Part shown: one piece after another, positions 38,694 to 46,743 of the stretch
Numbering within the stretch: position 1 is the stretch's first letter
Layout of the letters: each line of letters begins with the position of its first letter
Assembly (NCBI RefSeq): GCF_021026345.1
Contig: NZ_JAJNCZ010000014.1
Coordinates: 35,648-99,647 of the forward strand
Length of the DNA: 64,000 nt
Source of the DNA: Rhizobium sp. GN54
GTDB taxonomy: Bacteria; Pseudomonadota; Alphaproteobacteria; Rhizobiales; Rhizobiaceae
Reading direction: 5' to 3'
The notes under the pieces: generated by a model
What the model was told of the DNA's origin: nothing
Database searches by the model: none
The model's input: only the letters and a program-made list of their open reading frames with translations
Made by a program: the position numbers and the translations under genes

Positions 38694-40268
38694 ATGAGCA
38701 ATCTGACGGCCTATTTCCGCCTTGCCCGCGTCGGCTGGGTGCTCGTGCGCGAAGGCGTCGTCACGGAATTGCCGCTGCAGGAACTTCCGGCCTCCGCCCG
38801 CTTTCTTGCGCGCGTTGCCGGCCTGTTCGCCCGCCGGCGCAAGCCCGGCGAGGGCCGCAGCGCCCGGCTTGCGCATGCGATCGAACGGCTCGGCCCCTCC
38901 TACGTCAAGATGGGCCAGTTCCTCGCCACCCGTCCCGACGTGGTCGGCGTTGCGATCGCCGATGATCTGTCCGCCCTGCAGGACCGCATGGCCACCTTTC
39001 CGATGGCAGAGGCGAAGGCCACCGTCGAGGGCTCGCTCGGCCGTTCGGTCAGCGATCTATATGTAAGTTTCGACGAACCGATCGCGGCCGCCTCCATCGC
39101 CCAGGTCCATCCTGCCGTCGTCCGCGACAGGGACGGCGAGCGCCGCGTCGCCGTCAAGGTGATCCGCCCGGGCGTGCGCCAGCGCTTCGCCCACGACCTG
39201 CAGGCGATGTATGCCGCGTCGCACCTGCAGGAGCGCCTCCTGCCGCACACCCGCCGGCTGAAGCCGGTCGAGGTGACGCGCACGCTGGAGCAGACCACCA
39301 AGGTCGAGATGGACCTGCGTCTCGAGGCCGCCGCCCTGTCGGAACTCGGCGAGAACACCGCCGATGACCCCGGCTTCCGCGTGCCGAAGGTCGACTGGGA
39401 GCGCACCGGCCGCGACGTCGTCACCATGGAGTGGATCGACGGCGTCAAGATGTCGGACATCGAGGGCCTGCGCGCCGCGGGTCACGACCTGAACGCGCTC
39501 GCCGACAGCCTGATCCAGTCCTTCCTGCGCCATACGCTGCGCGACGGCTTCTTCCATGCCGACATGCACCAGGGCAATCTCTTCGTCGATCCGCAAGGAC
39601 ACATCGTCGCCGTCGACATGGGCATCGTCGGAAGGCTGGGGCGCAAGGAGCGCCGCTTCCTGGCGGAGATCCTGTTCGGCTTCATCACCCGCGACTACGT
39701 GCGCGTGGCGAACGTCCACTTCGAGGCCGGCTACGTGCCTTCGCATCACGACGTCGCCAGCTTCGCCCAGGCGATCCGCGCCATCGGCGAGCCGATCCAC
39801 GGGCAGCCTGCCGAGACGATCTCGATGGCCAAGCTTCTGACGCTGCTCTTCGAGGTCACCGAACTGTTCGACATGGAGACGCGGACCGAGCTGGTGATGC
39901 TGCAGAAGACCATGGTCGTGGTCGAGGGCGTGGCGCGCACGCTGAACCCGCGCTTCAACATGTGGAAGGCGTCCGAGCCCGTGGTCGGCGGCTGGATCCG
40001 CGACAATCTCGGTCCGAAGCGCATTCTCGCCGACCTGCGCGAGGGGGCGCATGCTGCCCTTCGGCTCGCCGAGGCCGCTCCCGAGATCGCAGCGAAGGCC
40101 GAGAAGTTCTCCCTCGACCTCGCCGCCATGGCCGACAAGGGCTTCCGTTTCGACGAGGCCACCGCGGAGGCGATCGGCAAGTCGGAGGCCCGCCACGGCC
40201 GCGCCGGCCGCCTCGCACTATGGGTGATCGCGGCGGCGCTCGTCTATATCGCCTGGGCGGTCAGCTGA
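38694..40268 (+). CDS. ubiB: Ubiquinone biosynthesis protein UbiB (ADCK/ABC1 kinase-like)
   Basis: A 524-residue membrane-associated atypical kinase needed for ubiquinone synthesis. The family KxGQ motif is YVKMGQFLATRPD near residue 70, followed by AAASIAQVHPA (the Ala-rich nucleotide loop), VAVKVIRPGV, HADMHQGNLFVDPQGHIVAVDMG (catalytic and metal-binding region) and a C-terminal hydrophobic anchor (residues about 503-522). It probably forms a unit with ubiE. Confidence 0.97.
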   Translation: MSNLTAYFRLARVGWVLVREGVVTELPLQELPASARFLARVAGLFARRRKPGEGRSARLAHAIERLGPSYVKMGQFLATRPDVVGVAIADDLSALQDRMATFPMAEAKATVEGSLGRSVSDLYVSFDEPIAAASIAQVHPAVVRDRDGERRVAVKVIRPGVRQRFAHDLQAMYAASHLQERLLPHTRRLKPVEVTRTLEQTTKVEMDLRLEAAALSELGENTADDPGFRVPKVDWERTGRDVVTMEWIDGVKMSDIEGLRAAGHDLNALADSLIQSFLRHTLRDGFFHADMHQGNLFVDPQGHIVAVDMGIVGRLGRKERRFLAEILFGFITRDYVRVANVHFEAGYVPSHHDVASFAQAIRAIGEPIHGQPAETISMAKLLTLLFEVTELFDMETRTELVMLQKTMVVVEGVARTLNPRFNMWKASEPVVGGWIRDNLGPKRILADLREGAHAALRLAEAAPEIAAKAEKFSLDLAAMADKGFRFDEATAEAIGKSEARHGRAGRLALWVIAAALVYIAWAVS

Positions 40269-40298
40269 TACCGCGGGCGCAAGCCTGTTTATGTTTCG

Positions 40299-40326
40299 TT
40301 GACCATGCCGGTTCGTCGAATATTAA
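40299..40326 (+). promoter_or_regulatory. Candidate sigma-70 promoter
   Basis: TTGACC, a 16-bp spacer and TATTAA lie 110 bp upstream of the PhyH-like gene, in the ubiB-phyH gap, which is AT-richer than its surroundings. The match to -35/-10 boxes suggests that the following gene is transcribed independently of ubiB. Confidence 0.45.
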
Positions 40327-40435
40327 CGTCCTGCCCGCAACGTCCATGCTGCACTGCAGCACAAACCTGCCGCCATCGCGTGGCCCTGTGCGCAATTGAA
40401 GATCGTCCTTCGGGACGGTTCGGTAAGGATGCATC

Positions 40436-41401
40436 ATGCGCACCATGTCTCGACCGCAGCCGAAAGACCTCGAAGCCATCGCCCGCAGCGGGGGTCGCTT
40501 CAGCCGCATCGCGGCGCGCATCCCCACCTATCTGACGGACGTGCGGGAAAACCCCGCATGGCTGCCGATGTTCCTTCTGGCGCGGACGATGCCCTTCCGC
40601 CGGGCCCATTGGCTGACCGCCAGACCGGTGCCGGCCGCGGACAGGGGTGAGACGTCAATGTTCGGCGATATCCGTGCCGAGGACGTTGCCGCGGAACTGA
40701 AGAGATCGGGCATCTTCGACGGACTGGTCCTGCCGGTCGAGATCCGGCAGGAGATCGCCCGTTTCGGCCGGGAAACGCCCTGTTTCGGCAATTTCGAGCG
40801 CAGGCTCGAGTTTCTCGCCGAGGACCACGCGGAGGCCGAACGCCGCTTCGGCCGCACGATCCTGAGCGGCCATCACTTCGAACGCGTCCTGCAGTGCGAG
40901 GCAGCGGTCGAAGTCCAGAAGGATCCGTTGCTGCTCAATATCGCGCGGCACTATCTCGGCGGCGAGGCGAGGCTGATCACCACGCGAACCTGGTGGAGCT
41001 TCCCCACGAAGACGGCCTCGGAAGCCGATCTCAGCCGCGCCTCGTTCAAGTTCCATTTCGATCTCGACGACTGGCGGATGCTGAAGTTCTTCTTCTACCT
41101 GTCCGACGTCGACCAGGATGCCGGCCCGCACGTCTATGTCCGCGGCAGCCACAACCGGAGGCACATCAAGCACCAGTTGACCCTGCTCGTCGGGCACCCG
41201 GCAGACGAGGTGCTGGACTTCTATGGGGCGGAGAATGCCGTCACCCTGACCGGCAAGGCGGGCTCCGGCTTCGTCGAGGACCCGTTCGGCTTCCACATGG
41301 GCACGCTGGCGAAGAGCAAGCCGCGCCTGATGATGGAAGTCGGCTTCGGCGTCTCGAAGCCGTCGAGGCGGCGATATCATGGCGAGCCGGTGGTCCGATA
41401 G
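40436..41401 (+). CDS. Phytanoyl-CoA dioxygenase-like (PhyH) oxygenase
   Basis: A 321-residue protein whose second half looks like an Fe(II)/2-oxoglutarate oxygenase: FHFDLDDWRMLKFFFYLSDVDQDAGPHVYVRGSHNRR, with HxD iron ligands, then GFHMGT as the distal His, and an RLMMEVGFG strand near the end. The substrate is unknown, and an N-terminal 75-residue stretch shows no known domain. ATG 40436 is used; ATG 40448 is an alternative. It lies between ubiB and the channel gene. Confidence 0.8.
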   Translation: MRTMSRPQPKDLEAIARSGGRFSRIAARIPTYLTDVRENPAWLPMFLLARTMPFRRAHWLTARPVPAADRGETSMFGDIRAEDVAAELKRSGIFDGLVLPVEIRQEIARFGRETPCFGNFERRLEFLAEDHAEAERRFGRTILSGHHFERVLQCEAAVEVQKDPLLLNIARHYLGGEARLITTRTWWSFPTKTASEADLSRASFKFHFDLDDWRMLKFFFYLSDVDQDAGPHVYVRGSHNRRHIKHQLTLLVGHPADEVLDFYGAENAVTLTGKAGSGFVEDPFGFHMGTLAKSKPRLMMEVGFGVSKPSRRRYHGEPVVR

Positions 41402-41476
41402 CCGGTCCTCCCCGCGACGATGCCGGCCGTCTGCCGTGCTGCTTGACCCCGAGGCGGCGCGACATACATTGGCGCC

Positions 41477-42274
41477 ATGGCTGAGAGAGGGCATTCCACG
41501 GAACAGGTATCGATGATCGAGGGGCTGCGCCGTCATCTGCGCGGCCTCTATTTCGGCGGCGACCCGCGTGCCATCGCCTTCCAGTTCGGCATGATGGTTA
41601 TCGATCTCGCCATCATCGTCTTCTTCCTGACGGGGCCCTATCTCCGCGCCGGCCACGCCTATCTGCTGGTCGACTATGTCGTCGCCGTCATCATCGCCTT
41701 CGAGATTGCCGCCCGCATGCTCGTGGCCCCGACCTTGCGCTACTGGCTGGCCCGGCCGATGACCTGGGTCGACCTCTTCATCCTCGCCACGCTGCTCTTT
41801 CCTAACCAGCTCGCCAACTTCGCCTTCCTGCGCGCGCTGCGTATCTGGTCGGTGAGCCAGAGCCGCCTGTTCTCGCTCATCCTGCGGCGACAGGGCCTCT
41901 CTGACTACGAGGACACGATCCAGGCCTGCGTGAATTTTCTCGTGTTCCTCTTCGTCGTCACCGGCTTCGTCTATTCGACCTTCTTCTATGCCGACAACGT
42001 CGGCGGCTTCGTCGATGCGCTCTATTTCACCGTCGCCACCGTGACCACCACCGGCTTCGGCGACATCACGCTGCCGGGCACGCTCGGCAAGCTCACCTCC
42101 ATCATCACCATGATCATCGGCATCTCGCTGTTCGTGCGGCTGGCGCAGACGATCGTGCGGCCGCACAAGGTCTCATTCGCCTGCCCGCAATGCGGCCTCC
42201 AGCGCCACGACGCCGATGCCGTGCACTGCAAGGCCTGCGGGCATGTGCTGAACATCCCCGACGAGGGCTCGTGA
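41477..42274 (+). CDS. Voltage-gated-like potassium channel with C-terminal zinc ribbon
   Basis: A 265-residue membrane protein with about six helices (from residue 35 to 225) and the potassium filter VTTTGFGDITLP between the last two. The fourth helix carries spaced Arg residues (FLRALRIWSVSQSR), as in a voltage sensor. After the pore helix, the cytosolic tail ends in CPQCGLQRHDADAVHCKACG, a C4 zinc ribbon that is not usual for this family. It may regulate gating or assembly; this is inference. Confidence 0.88.
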   Translation: MAERGHSTEQVSMIEGLRRHLRGLYFGGDPRAIAFQFGMMVIDLAIIVFFLTGPYLRAGHAYLLVDYVVAVIIAFEIAARMLVAPTLRYWLARPMTWVDLFILATLLFPNQLANFAFLRALRIWSVSQSRLFSLILRRQGLSDYEDTIQACVNFLVFLFVVTGFVYSTFFYADNVGGFVDALYFTVATVTTTGFGDITLPGTLGKLTSIITMIIGISLFVRLAQTIVRPHKVSFACPQCGLQRHDADAVHCKACGHVLNIPDEGS

Positions 42275-42384
42275 CGCCGGCTGTGCCGCGCCGACGAGGG
42301 GCGCCGCTTGGAAACGGGCGGCGAAGGCGCTAGGTAGGTGCTACCCTTGGGAACGCATCAGACCTCGTATTGCCGGAGCGGCAC

Positions 42385-43623
42385 ATGACCCTGCCCATGA
42401 CATTGAAGGACAAGCGCATTCTCCTGATCGTTTCGGGTGGGATCGCGGCCTACAAGAGCCTCGACCTGATCCGCCGCCTGCGCGAGCGCGGCGCCCGGGT
42501 GGTTCCGCTCATGACCGCCGGGGCGCAGCAGTTCGTCACCCCGCTCGCGGTCGGCGCGCTCGCCGCCGGCCATGTCTATACCGATCTCTTTTCGCGGGAG
42601 GACGAGCAGGATGTCGGGCACATCCGGCTGGCGCGCGATTGCGACCTCGTGCTCGTCGCGCCCGCCACGGCCGACCTGATGGCCAAGATGGCGAACGGCC
42701 TGGCCGACGACCTCGCATCGACCGTGCTTCTCGCCACCGACCGTCCGGTGCTGATCGCGCCGGCGATGAACCCGCGGATGTGGACGCATCCGGCGACGCT
42801 GCGCAACGCCGAGACGCTGGCCGGCGACGGCATTCGTTTCGTCGGGCCGAATGCGGGCGAGATGGCGGAGGGCGGCGAGGCCGGGCTCGGACGCATGGCC
42901 GAACCGATGGAGATCGTCGCAGCCGTCGAGGCCTGTATCGGCGGCGATGGCGGCAGGGCGCCCGGGCCGCTTGCCGGCAGGAAGGCGGTCGTCACGTCCG
43001 GCCCGACGCACGAGCCGATCGACCCCGTGCGCTATATCGCCAACCGCTCGTCCGGCCGGCAGGGCCATGCGATTGCGGCAGCGCTGGCGAAGCTGGGTGC
43101 GGACGTCACGCTGGTCTCCGGCCCGGTCGAGATCGCCGATCCTTCCGGCATCCGTGTCGTGCATGTCGAGCGCGCGGAGGAGATGCTGGAAGCGGTCCTG
43201 TCCGGCCTTCCGGCCGACATCGCCGTCATGGTCGCAGCCGTCGCCGACTGGCGCGTCGCGACCGCTGCGGGCGAGAAGATCAAGAAGAAGCCCGGCGAGG
43301 CGCCGCCGCCGCTGCAGCTTGCGGAAAACCCCGACATCCTGAAGACGATCGGACATCATGAACTGCGGCCGAAGCTGGTCGTCGGGTTCGCGGCCGAGAC
43401 GCAGGACCTGGAAACGAACGCGCGCGACAAGCTGAAGCGCAAGGGCGCCGACCTGATCGTCGCCAACGACGTCTCGCCCGAGACCGGCATCATGGGCGGA
43501 AGCCGCAACAGCGTGCGCGTCGTCTCCAAAAGCGGCATCGATGCCTGGCCGGATCTGTCGAAGGAGGAGGTGGCCGCGCGGCTTGCGGCCCTGATCGCCG
43601 AAAGGCTGGCGGTGGGGTCGTAA
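42385..43623 (+). CDS. coaBC: Bifunctional phosphopantothenoylcysteine decarboxylase / phosphopantothenate-cysteine ligase
   Basis: Performs two steps of coenzyme A synthesis. The N-terminal flavin domain (CoaC) has LLIVSGGIAAYKSLDLIRRL and APAMNPRMWTHPAT (PxMNxxMW). The C-terminal CoaB domain starts with VTSGPTHEPIDPVRYIANRSSG near residue 195 and includes AAVADWRV and KIKKKPGE. 412 residues. ATG 42385 has GGAG 6 bp ahead; an upstream TTG at 42370 is in frame. Confidence 0.97.
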   Translation: MTLPMTLKDKRILLIVSGGIAAYKSLDLIRRLRERGARVVPLMTAGAQQFVTPLAVGALAAGHVYTDLFSREDEQDVGHIRLARDCDLVLVAPATADLMAKMANGLADDLASTVLLATDRPVLIAPAMNPRMWTHPATLRNAETLAGDGIRFVGPNAGEMAEGGEAGLGRMAEPMEIVAAVEACIGGDGGRAPGPLAGRKAVVTSGPTHEPIDPVRYIANRSSGRQGHAIAAALAKLGADVTLVSGPVEIADPSGIRVVHVERAEEMLEAVLSGLPADIAVMVAAVADWRVATAAGEKIKKKPGEAPPPLQLAENPDILKTIGHHELRPKLVVGFAAETQDLETNARDKLKRKGADLIVANDVSPETGIMGGSRNSVRVVSKSGIDAWPDLSKEEVAARLAALIAERLAVGS

Positions 43624-43669
43624 GGCCCGCCATCGGCAGGCTATCGAGAGCTTTCGCTTAAGGACGGGT

Positions 43670-44503
43670 TCAACCGACTACTGCGAGTTCCGGCCTGGCG
43701 ACGCGCGCCGGCAGTGGCGCCGGGCGACCGGCGGGCGAAAAGAGGCGGACGTCCACGCCGTCCTCGCCGAGCACCACGGAGCTGCCGTCCGGGATCTCCA
43801 CCCAGGCGTCGGTGTCGTCGTTCAGGGGCTCGGAGACGAGGCAGTAGCCGCCGGCTCCGCCCATCGGCGCCGCATAGAGCGTCGGCGCCCGCAGGTCGGT
43901 GGCGTAGCGGATCGCATAGAGAGTGCGACCATCCGAGAGCGCGGCCGTGAAACGGACGAGCACCCGCCGCTCCAGATGCCGTGCCAGTCGCTCGACGAAG
44001 GCGATCGTCTCGGCGATCGCCGCCAGCGGATCCTCCGCCAGCCCGAACTGCAGGGCGAGCAGGAACAGGAGCTCCGAGTCCGTGGCCCCGGTGCGGGCGG
44101 CATAGAGGTCGTTGTCAAGCATCGTCTCCATCGGCCGGCGCAGATGCTCGAAATCGGCGATCTGGCCGTTATGCATGAAGGACCAGGCGCCGTGGACGAA
44201 GGGGTGGCAATTGTCCCGCCGCGTGCCGCCGCCGGTGGCGGCCCGAACGTGGGCGAGAAACAGGGGCGAGCGGATCTGCCGGGCGATGCTCTTCAGGTTG
44301 CAGTCCGACCAGGCCGGCAGGATGTCGCGGTAGCGTCCGGGTTCTGGCCGCTCGCCGTACCAGGCGATGCCGAAGCCGTCGCCATTGGTCGCCGTCTTGG
44401 CGCGGGTGGCGCAATGAGACTGCTCGATCAGCGAATGCGCCGGCGAGGAGACGAGCTCTTCCAGAAACAGCGGTTCACCGCGATAGGCTGCCCAACGGCA
44501 CAT
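43670..44503 (-). CDS. Class II glutamine amidotransferase (YafJ/EgtC type)
   Basis: A 277-residue Ntn hydrolase. Cys2 becomes the nucleophile after Met removal (MCRWAAYRGEPLFLEELV), followed by NGDGFGIAWYGERPEPGRYRDILPAW and the FLAHVRAATGG and NCHPFVHGAWSFMHNGQI segments of the glutaminase site. No synthetase domain is fused, so the acceptor is unknown; hercynine-type (EgtC) chemistry is one option, but no egt genes are nearby. ATG 44503 is fixed by the Cys2 rule. It is divergent from the GFA gene. Confidence 0.9.
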   Translation of the reverse strand: MCRWAAYRGEPLFLEELVSSPAHSLIEQSHCATRAKTATNGDGFGIAWYGERPEPGRYRDILPAWSDCNLKSIARQIRSPLFLAHVRAATGGGTRRDNCHPFVHGAWSFMHNGQIADFEHLRRPMETMLDNDLYAARTGATDSELLFLLALQFGLAEDPLAAIAETIAFVERLARHLERRVLVRFTAALSDGRTLYAIRYATDLRAPTLYAAPMGGAGGYCLVSEPLNDDTDAWVEIPDGSSVVLGEDGVDVRLFSPAGRPAPLPARVARPELAVVG

Positions 44504-44696
44504 AGGTTCGACTCGCTTGGCTGCCGGCCGCAACGGCCGAAGGGGAGGACTGCATGTGCACCTGCGAGAATCATCGAAAAAGGGTAAAATTGCGTTAACG
44601 GAGGTAAATGGCGCGGAAACCATTTGTGCCGTTGCGGGCCGCTCCGCGCAGCCGGCGGCCGGGCGTCGTCCCATGAACAATATGGAGGAGGCGGAC

Positions 44697-45101
44697 ATGC
44701 GTATCGACGGACAATGCCATTGCGGGCACGTCACCTATGAGGCGGAGATCGATCCCGATATCGTCTCGATCTGCCATTGCAGGGACTGCCAGCGGATGAC
44801 GGGATCCGCCTACCGGGTCACCGCGCTGGTGCGGGCAGAGGATTTTCGCCTGACGGGCGGAACGCCCACGCTCTACGTGAAGACCGGCGACAGCGGCAAC
44901 CGGAGCTTCCAGCATTTCTGCCCGAAATGCGGGTCGCCCTGCTATCGCACGGGCGAGGGCGAGGATGCGGACGAGGTCGGCATTCGCGTCGGCACGATCA
45001 ACCAGCGCCGTGACCTTGCTCCGAAGCGGCAGATCTGGTGCCGCTCGGCCCTGCCGTGGGCCATGGACCTCTCCAGGCTGCCGTCCCGGGACGGCGAATA
45101 G
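44697..45101 (+). CDS. GFA-family (glutathione-dependent formaldehyde-activating-like) zinc protein
   Basis: A 134-residue small zinc protein with the GFA Cys pattern: GQCHCGHVTYE, CHCRDCQRMTGS and FCPKCGSPCY. Members bind zinc, and many are of unknown function despite the name. ATG 44697 has GGAGGAGG upstream; two other in-frame ATGs occur at 44673 and 44682. It precedes the DUF1326 gene by 115 bp. Confidence 0.88.
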   Translation: MRIDGQCHCGHVTYEAEIDPDIVSICHCRDCQRMTGSAYRVTALVRAEDFRLTGGTPTLYVKTGDSGNRSFQHFCPKCGSPCYRTGEGEDADEVGIRVGTINQRRDLAPKRQIWCRSALPWAMDLSRLPSRDGE

Positions 45102-45216
45102 CGCGCTGTCCTCCCGAGCGCACGGCCATTGCAAAGGCGGGCGCGCTGGACAAGGCGTCTGTGCGAGTATTAAATTACGATCCGGTAATATACCGAAACG
45201 CGCAGCGGAGGACGTC

Positions 45217-45852
45217 ATGACGAACGTCAGCTGGAAGCTCCAGGGTCGCGAATTCATCCATTGCAACTGTGCCTATGGCTGCCCCTGCCAGTTCAACGCG
45301 CTGCCCACGCACGGCCAGTGCCATGCGATCGGCGCGATCGACATAGAGGACGGGTTTCACGGCGAGACCCGCCTCGACGGGCTGAAAATCGGGTTGATCG
45401 CCGCCTGGCCCGGCGCGATCCACGAAGGCGGCGGCCAGTGCGTGCCGATCGTCGACGAACGGGCGAGCCCCCAACAGCGCGAGGCCTTGCTGCGCATCAT
45501 GAGCGGGGAGGACACGGAGCCCGGCGCTACCTTCTTCGCCGTGTTCGCCACCACCTTCGACACCGTGCACGAACCGGTCTTCACCCGGATCGATTTTGAC
45601 GTCGACATCGACGGCCGCGCGGCGCGCGTCGAAATCCCCGGCTGGATCGATGCCCGGGCCGAGCCGATCCGCAATCCGGTAACCGGCCAGGAGCACCGCG
45701 CCCGGATCAACCTGCCGCACGGGTTCGAATACGACGTCTGCGAGGTCGGGCGTGGCTGGGCGGAGACGAAGGGGCCGATCGCGCTGTCGCTCGCCGACAG
45801 CCACGCCCATTTCAGCAAGCTGCATATGACCGGCGCGGGCGTCGTTCACTAG
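45217..45852 (+). CDS. DUF1326 protein
   Basis: A 211-residue protein with a Cys cluster at the start (FIHCNCAYGCPCQFNALP) and HGQCHAIGAID, followed by a beta-rich body. DUF1326 proteins are commonly found with DUF2182 membrane proteins; the role is unknown, with metal handling suspected. ATG 45217 has GGAGGA upstream, and DUF2182 starts 9 bp after its stop. Confidence 0.9.
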   Translation: MTNVSWKLQGREFIHCNCAYGCPCQFNALPTHGQCHAIGAIDIEDGFHGETRLDGLKIGLIAAWPGAIHEGGGQCVPIVDERASPQQREALLRIMSGEDTEPGATFFAVFATTFDTVHEPVFTRIDFDVDIDGRAARVEIPGWIDARAEPIRNPVTGQEHRARINLPHGFEYDVCEVGRGWAETKGPIALSLADSHAHFSKLHMTGAGVVH

Positions 45853-45861
45853 GCCGGAGCC

Positions 45862-46722
45862 ATGGGGGACCCAGCACTCGAAAGGCTGCTCAGGCGTGAC
45901 CGCGTGATCGTCGCCGCGTGCCTCGCTGCGATGACGGCACTGGCCTGGCTTTACCTGCTCTCGCTCGTCCGCTCGATGGGTGCCGCGCCCAAGCCTGCGG
46001 GCGGTAGCATGGACGGCATGTCGGGCATGGAGCCAATGTCGGGAATGGATATGACCGGTATGGCGATGACGCCCGTGGTCGCCGCCGGATGGACCATGAA
46101 CGGCACGGCGCTGGTGATCGCCATGTGGTTCGTGATGATGTTGGGGATGATGCTGCCGTCGGCCTCGCCGATGATCCTGCTCTATGCCCGGGTCGGGCGG
46201 CACGCGGCGGCAAAGGGAACGCCGATCGCCGCCACCGGCCTCTTCTGCGCAGGCTATCTCGCGATCTGGTTCCTGTTCTCGCTCTTGGCCACCCTCGGCC
46301 AGTGGCTGCTGGAGCGGGCGCTGTTGCTAACGCCGATGATGGAGAGCGCGAGCCCCGTTCTCAGCGGCGTGCTTCTGGTCGCAGCCGGGCTCTACCAGTG
46401 GACGCCGCTGAAAGGCGCCTGCCTCGGCAAGTGCCGCGCACCGGCCGCCTTCCTGCAGGCCGCGGGCGGGTTCCGCCGCGATGCTTCCGGCGCCTTCCTC
46501 ATGGGCATGCGCCACGGCGCCTATTGCGTCGGCTGCTGCTGGCCCCTGATGCTGCTGCTGTTCGTCGGCGGGGTGATGAACATCCTCTGGATCGCCGCGA
46601 TCGCGATCTTCGTGCTGGCGGAAAAGCTCTTGCCCGGTGGCGATCGGATGGGCCGCGCCGCCGGCGTGCTTCTGGTCGCCGCCGGCCTCTGGCTCGTGGG
46701 ACGCGCGCTATGGCAAGCCTGA
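45862..46722 (+). CDS. DUF2182 metal-linked membrane protein with Met-rich loop
   Basis: A 286-residue integral membrane protein (about six helices). Between helix 1 and helix 2 lies a Met-rich stretch, GGSMDGMSGMEPMSGMDMTGMAMTP (residues 47-71), of the type used to bind Cu(I) in copper proteins. Later GMRHGAYCVGCCWPLM carries three Cys near residue 220. This is the DUF2182 family; copper handling is inferred from the methionines. It is 9 bp after DUF1326. Confidence 0.88.
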   Translation: MGDPALERLLRRDRVIVAACLAAMTALAWLYLLSLVRSMGAAPKPAGGSMDGMSGMEPMSGMDMTGMAMTPVVAAGWTMNGTALVIAMWFVMMLGMMLPSASPMILLYARVGRHAAAKGTPIAATGLFCAGYLAIWFLFSLLATLGQWLLERALLLTPMMESASPVLSGVLLVAAGLYQWTPLKGACLGKCRAPAAFLQAAGGFRRDASGAFLMGMRHGAYCVGCCWPLMLLLFVGGVMNILWIAAIAIFVLAEKLLPGGDRMGRAAGVLLVAAGLWLVGRALWQA

Positions 46723-46743
46723 CGCGCGCCCGGAACCGGCGGC

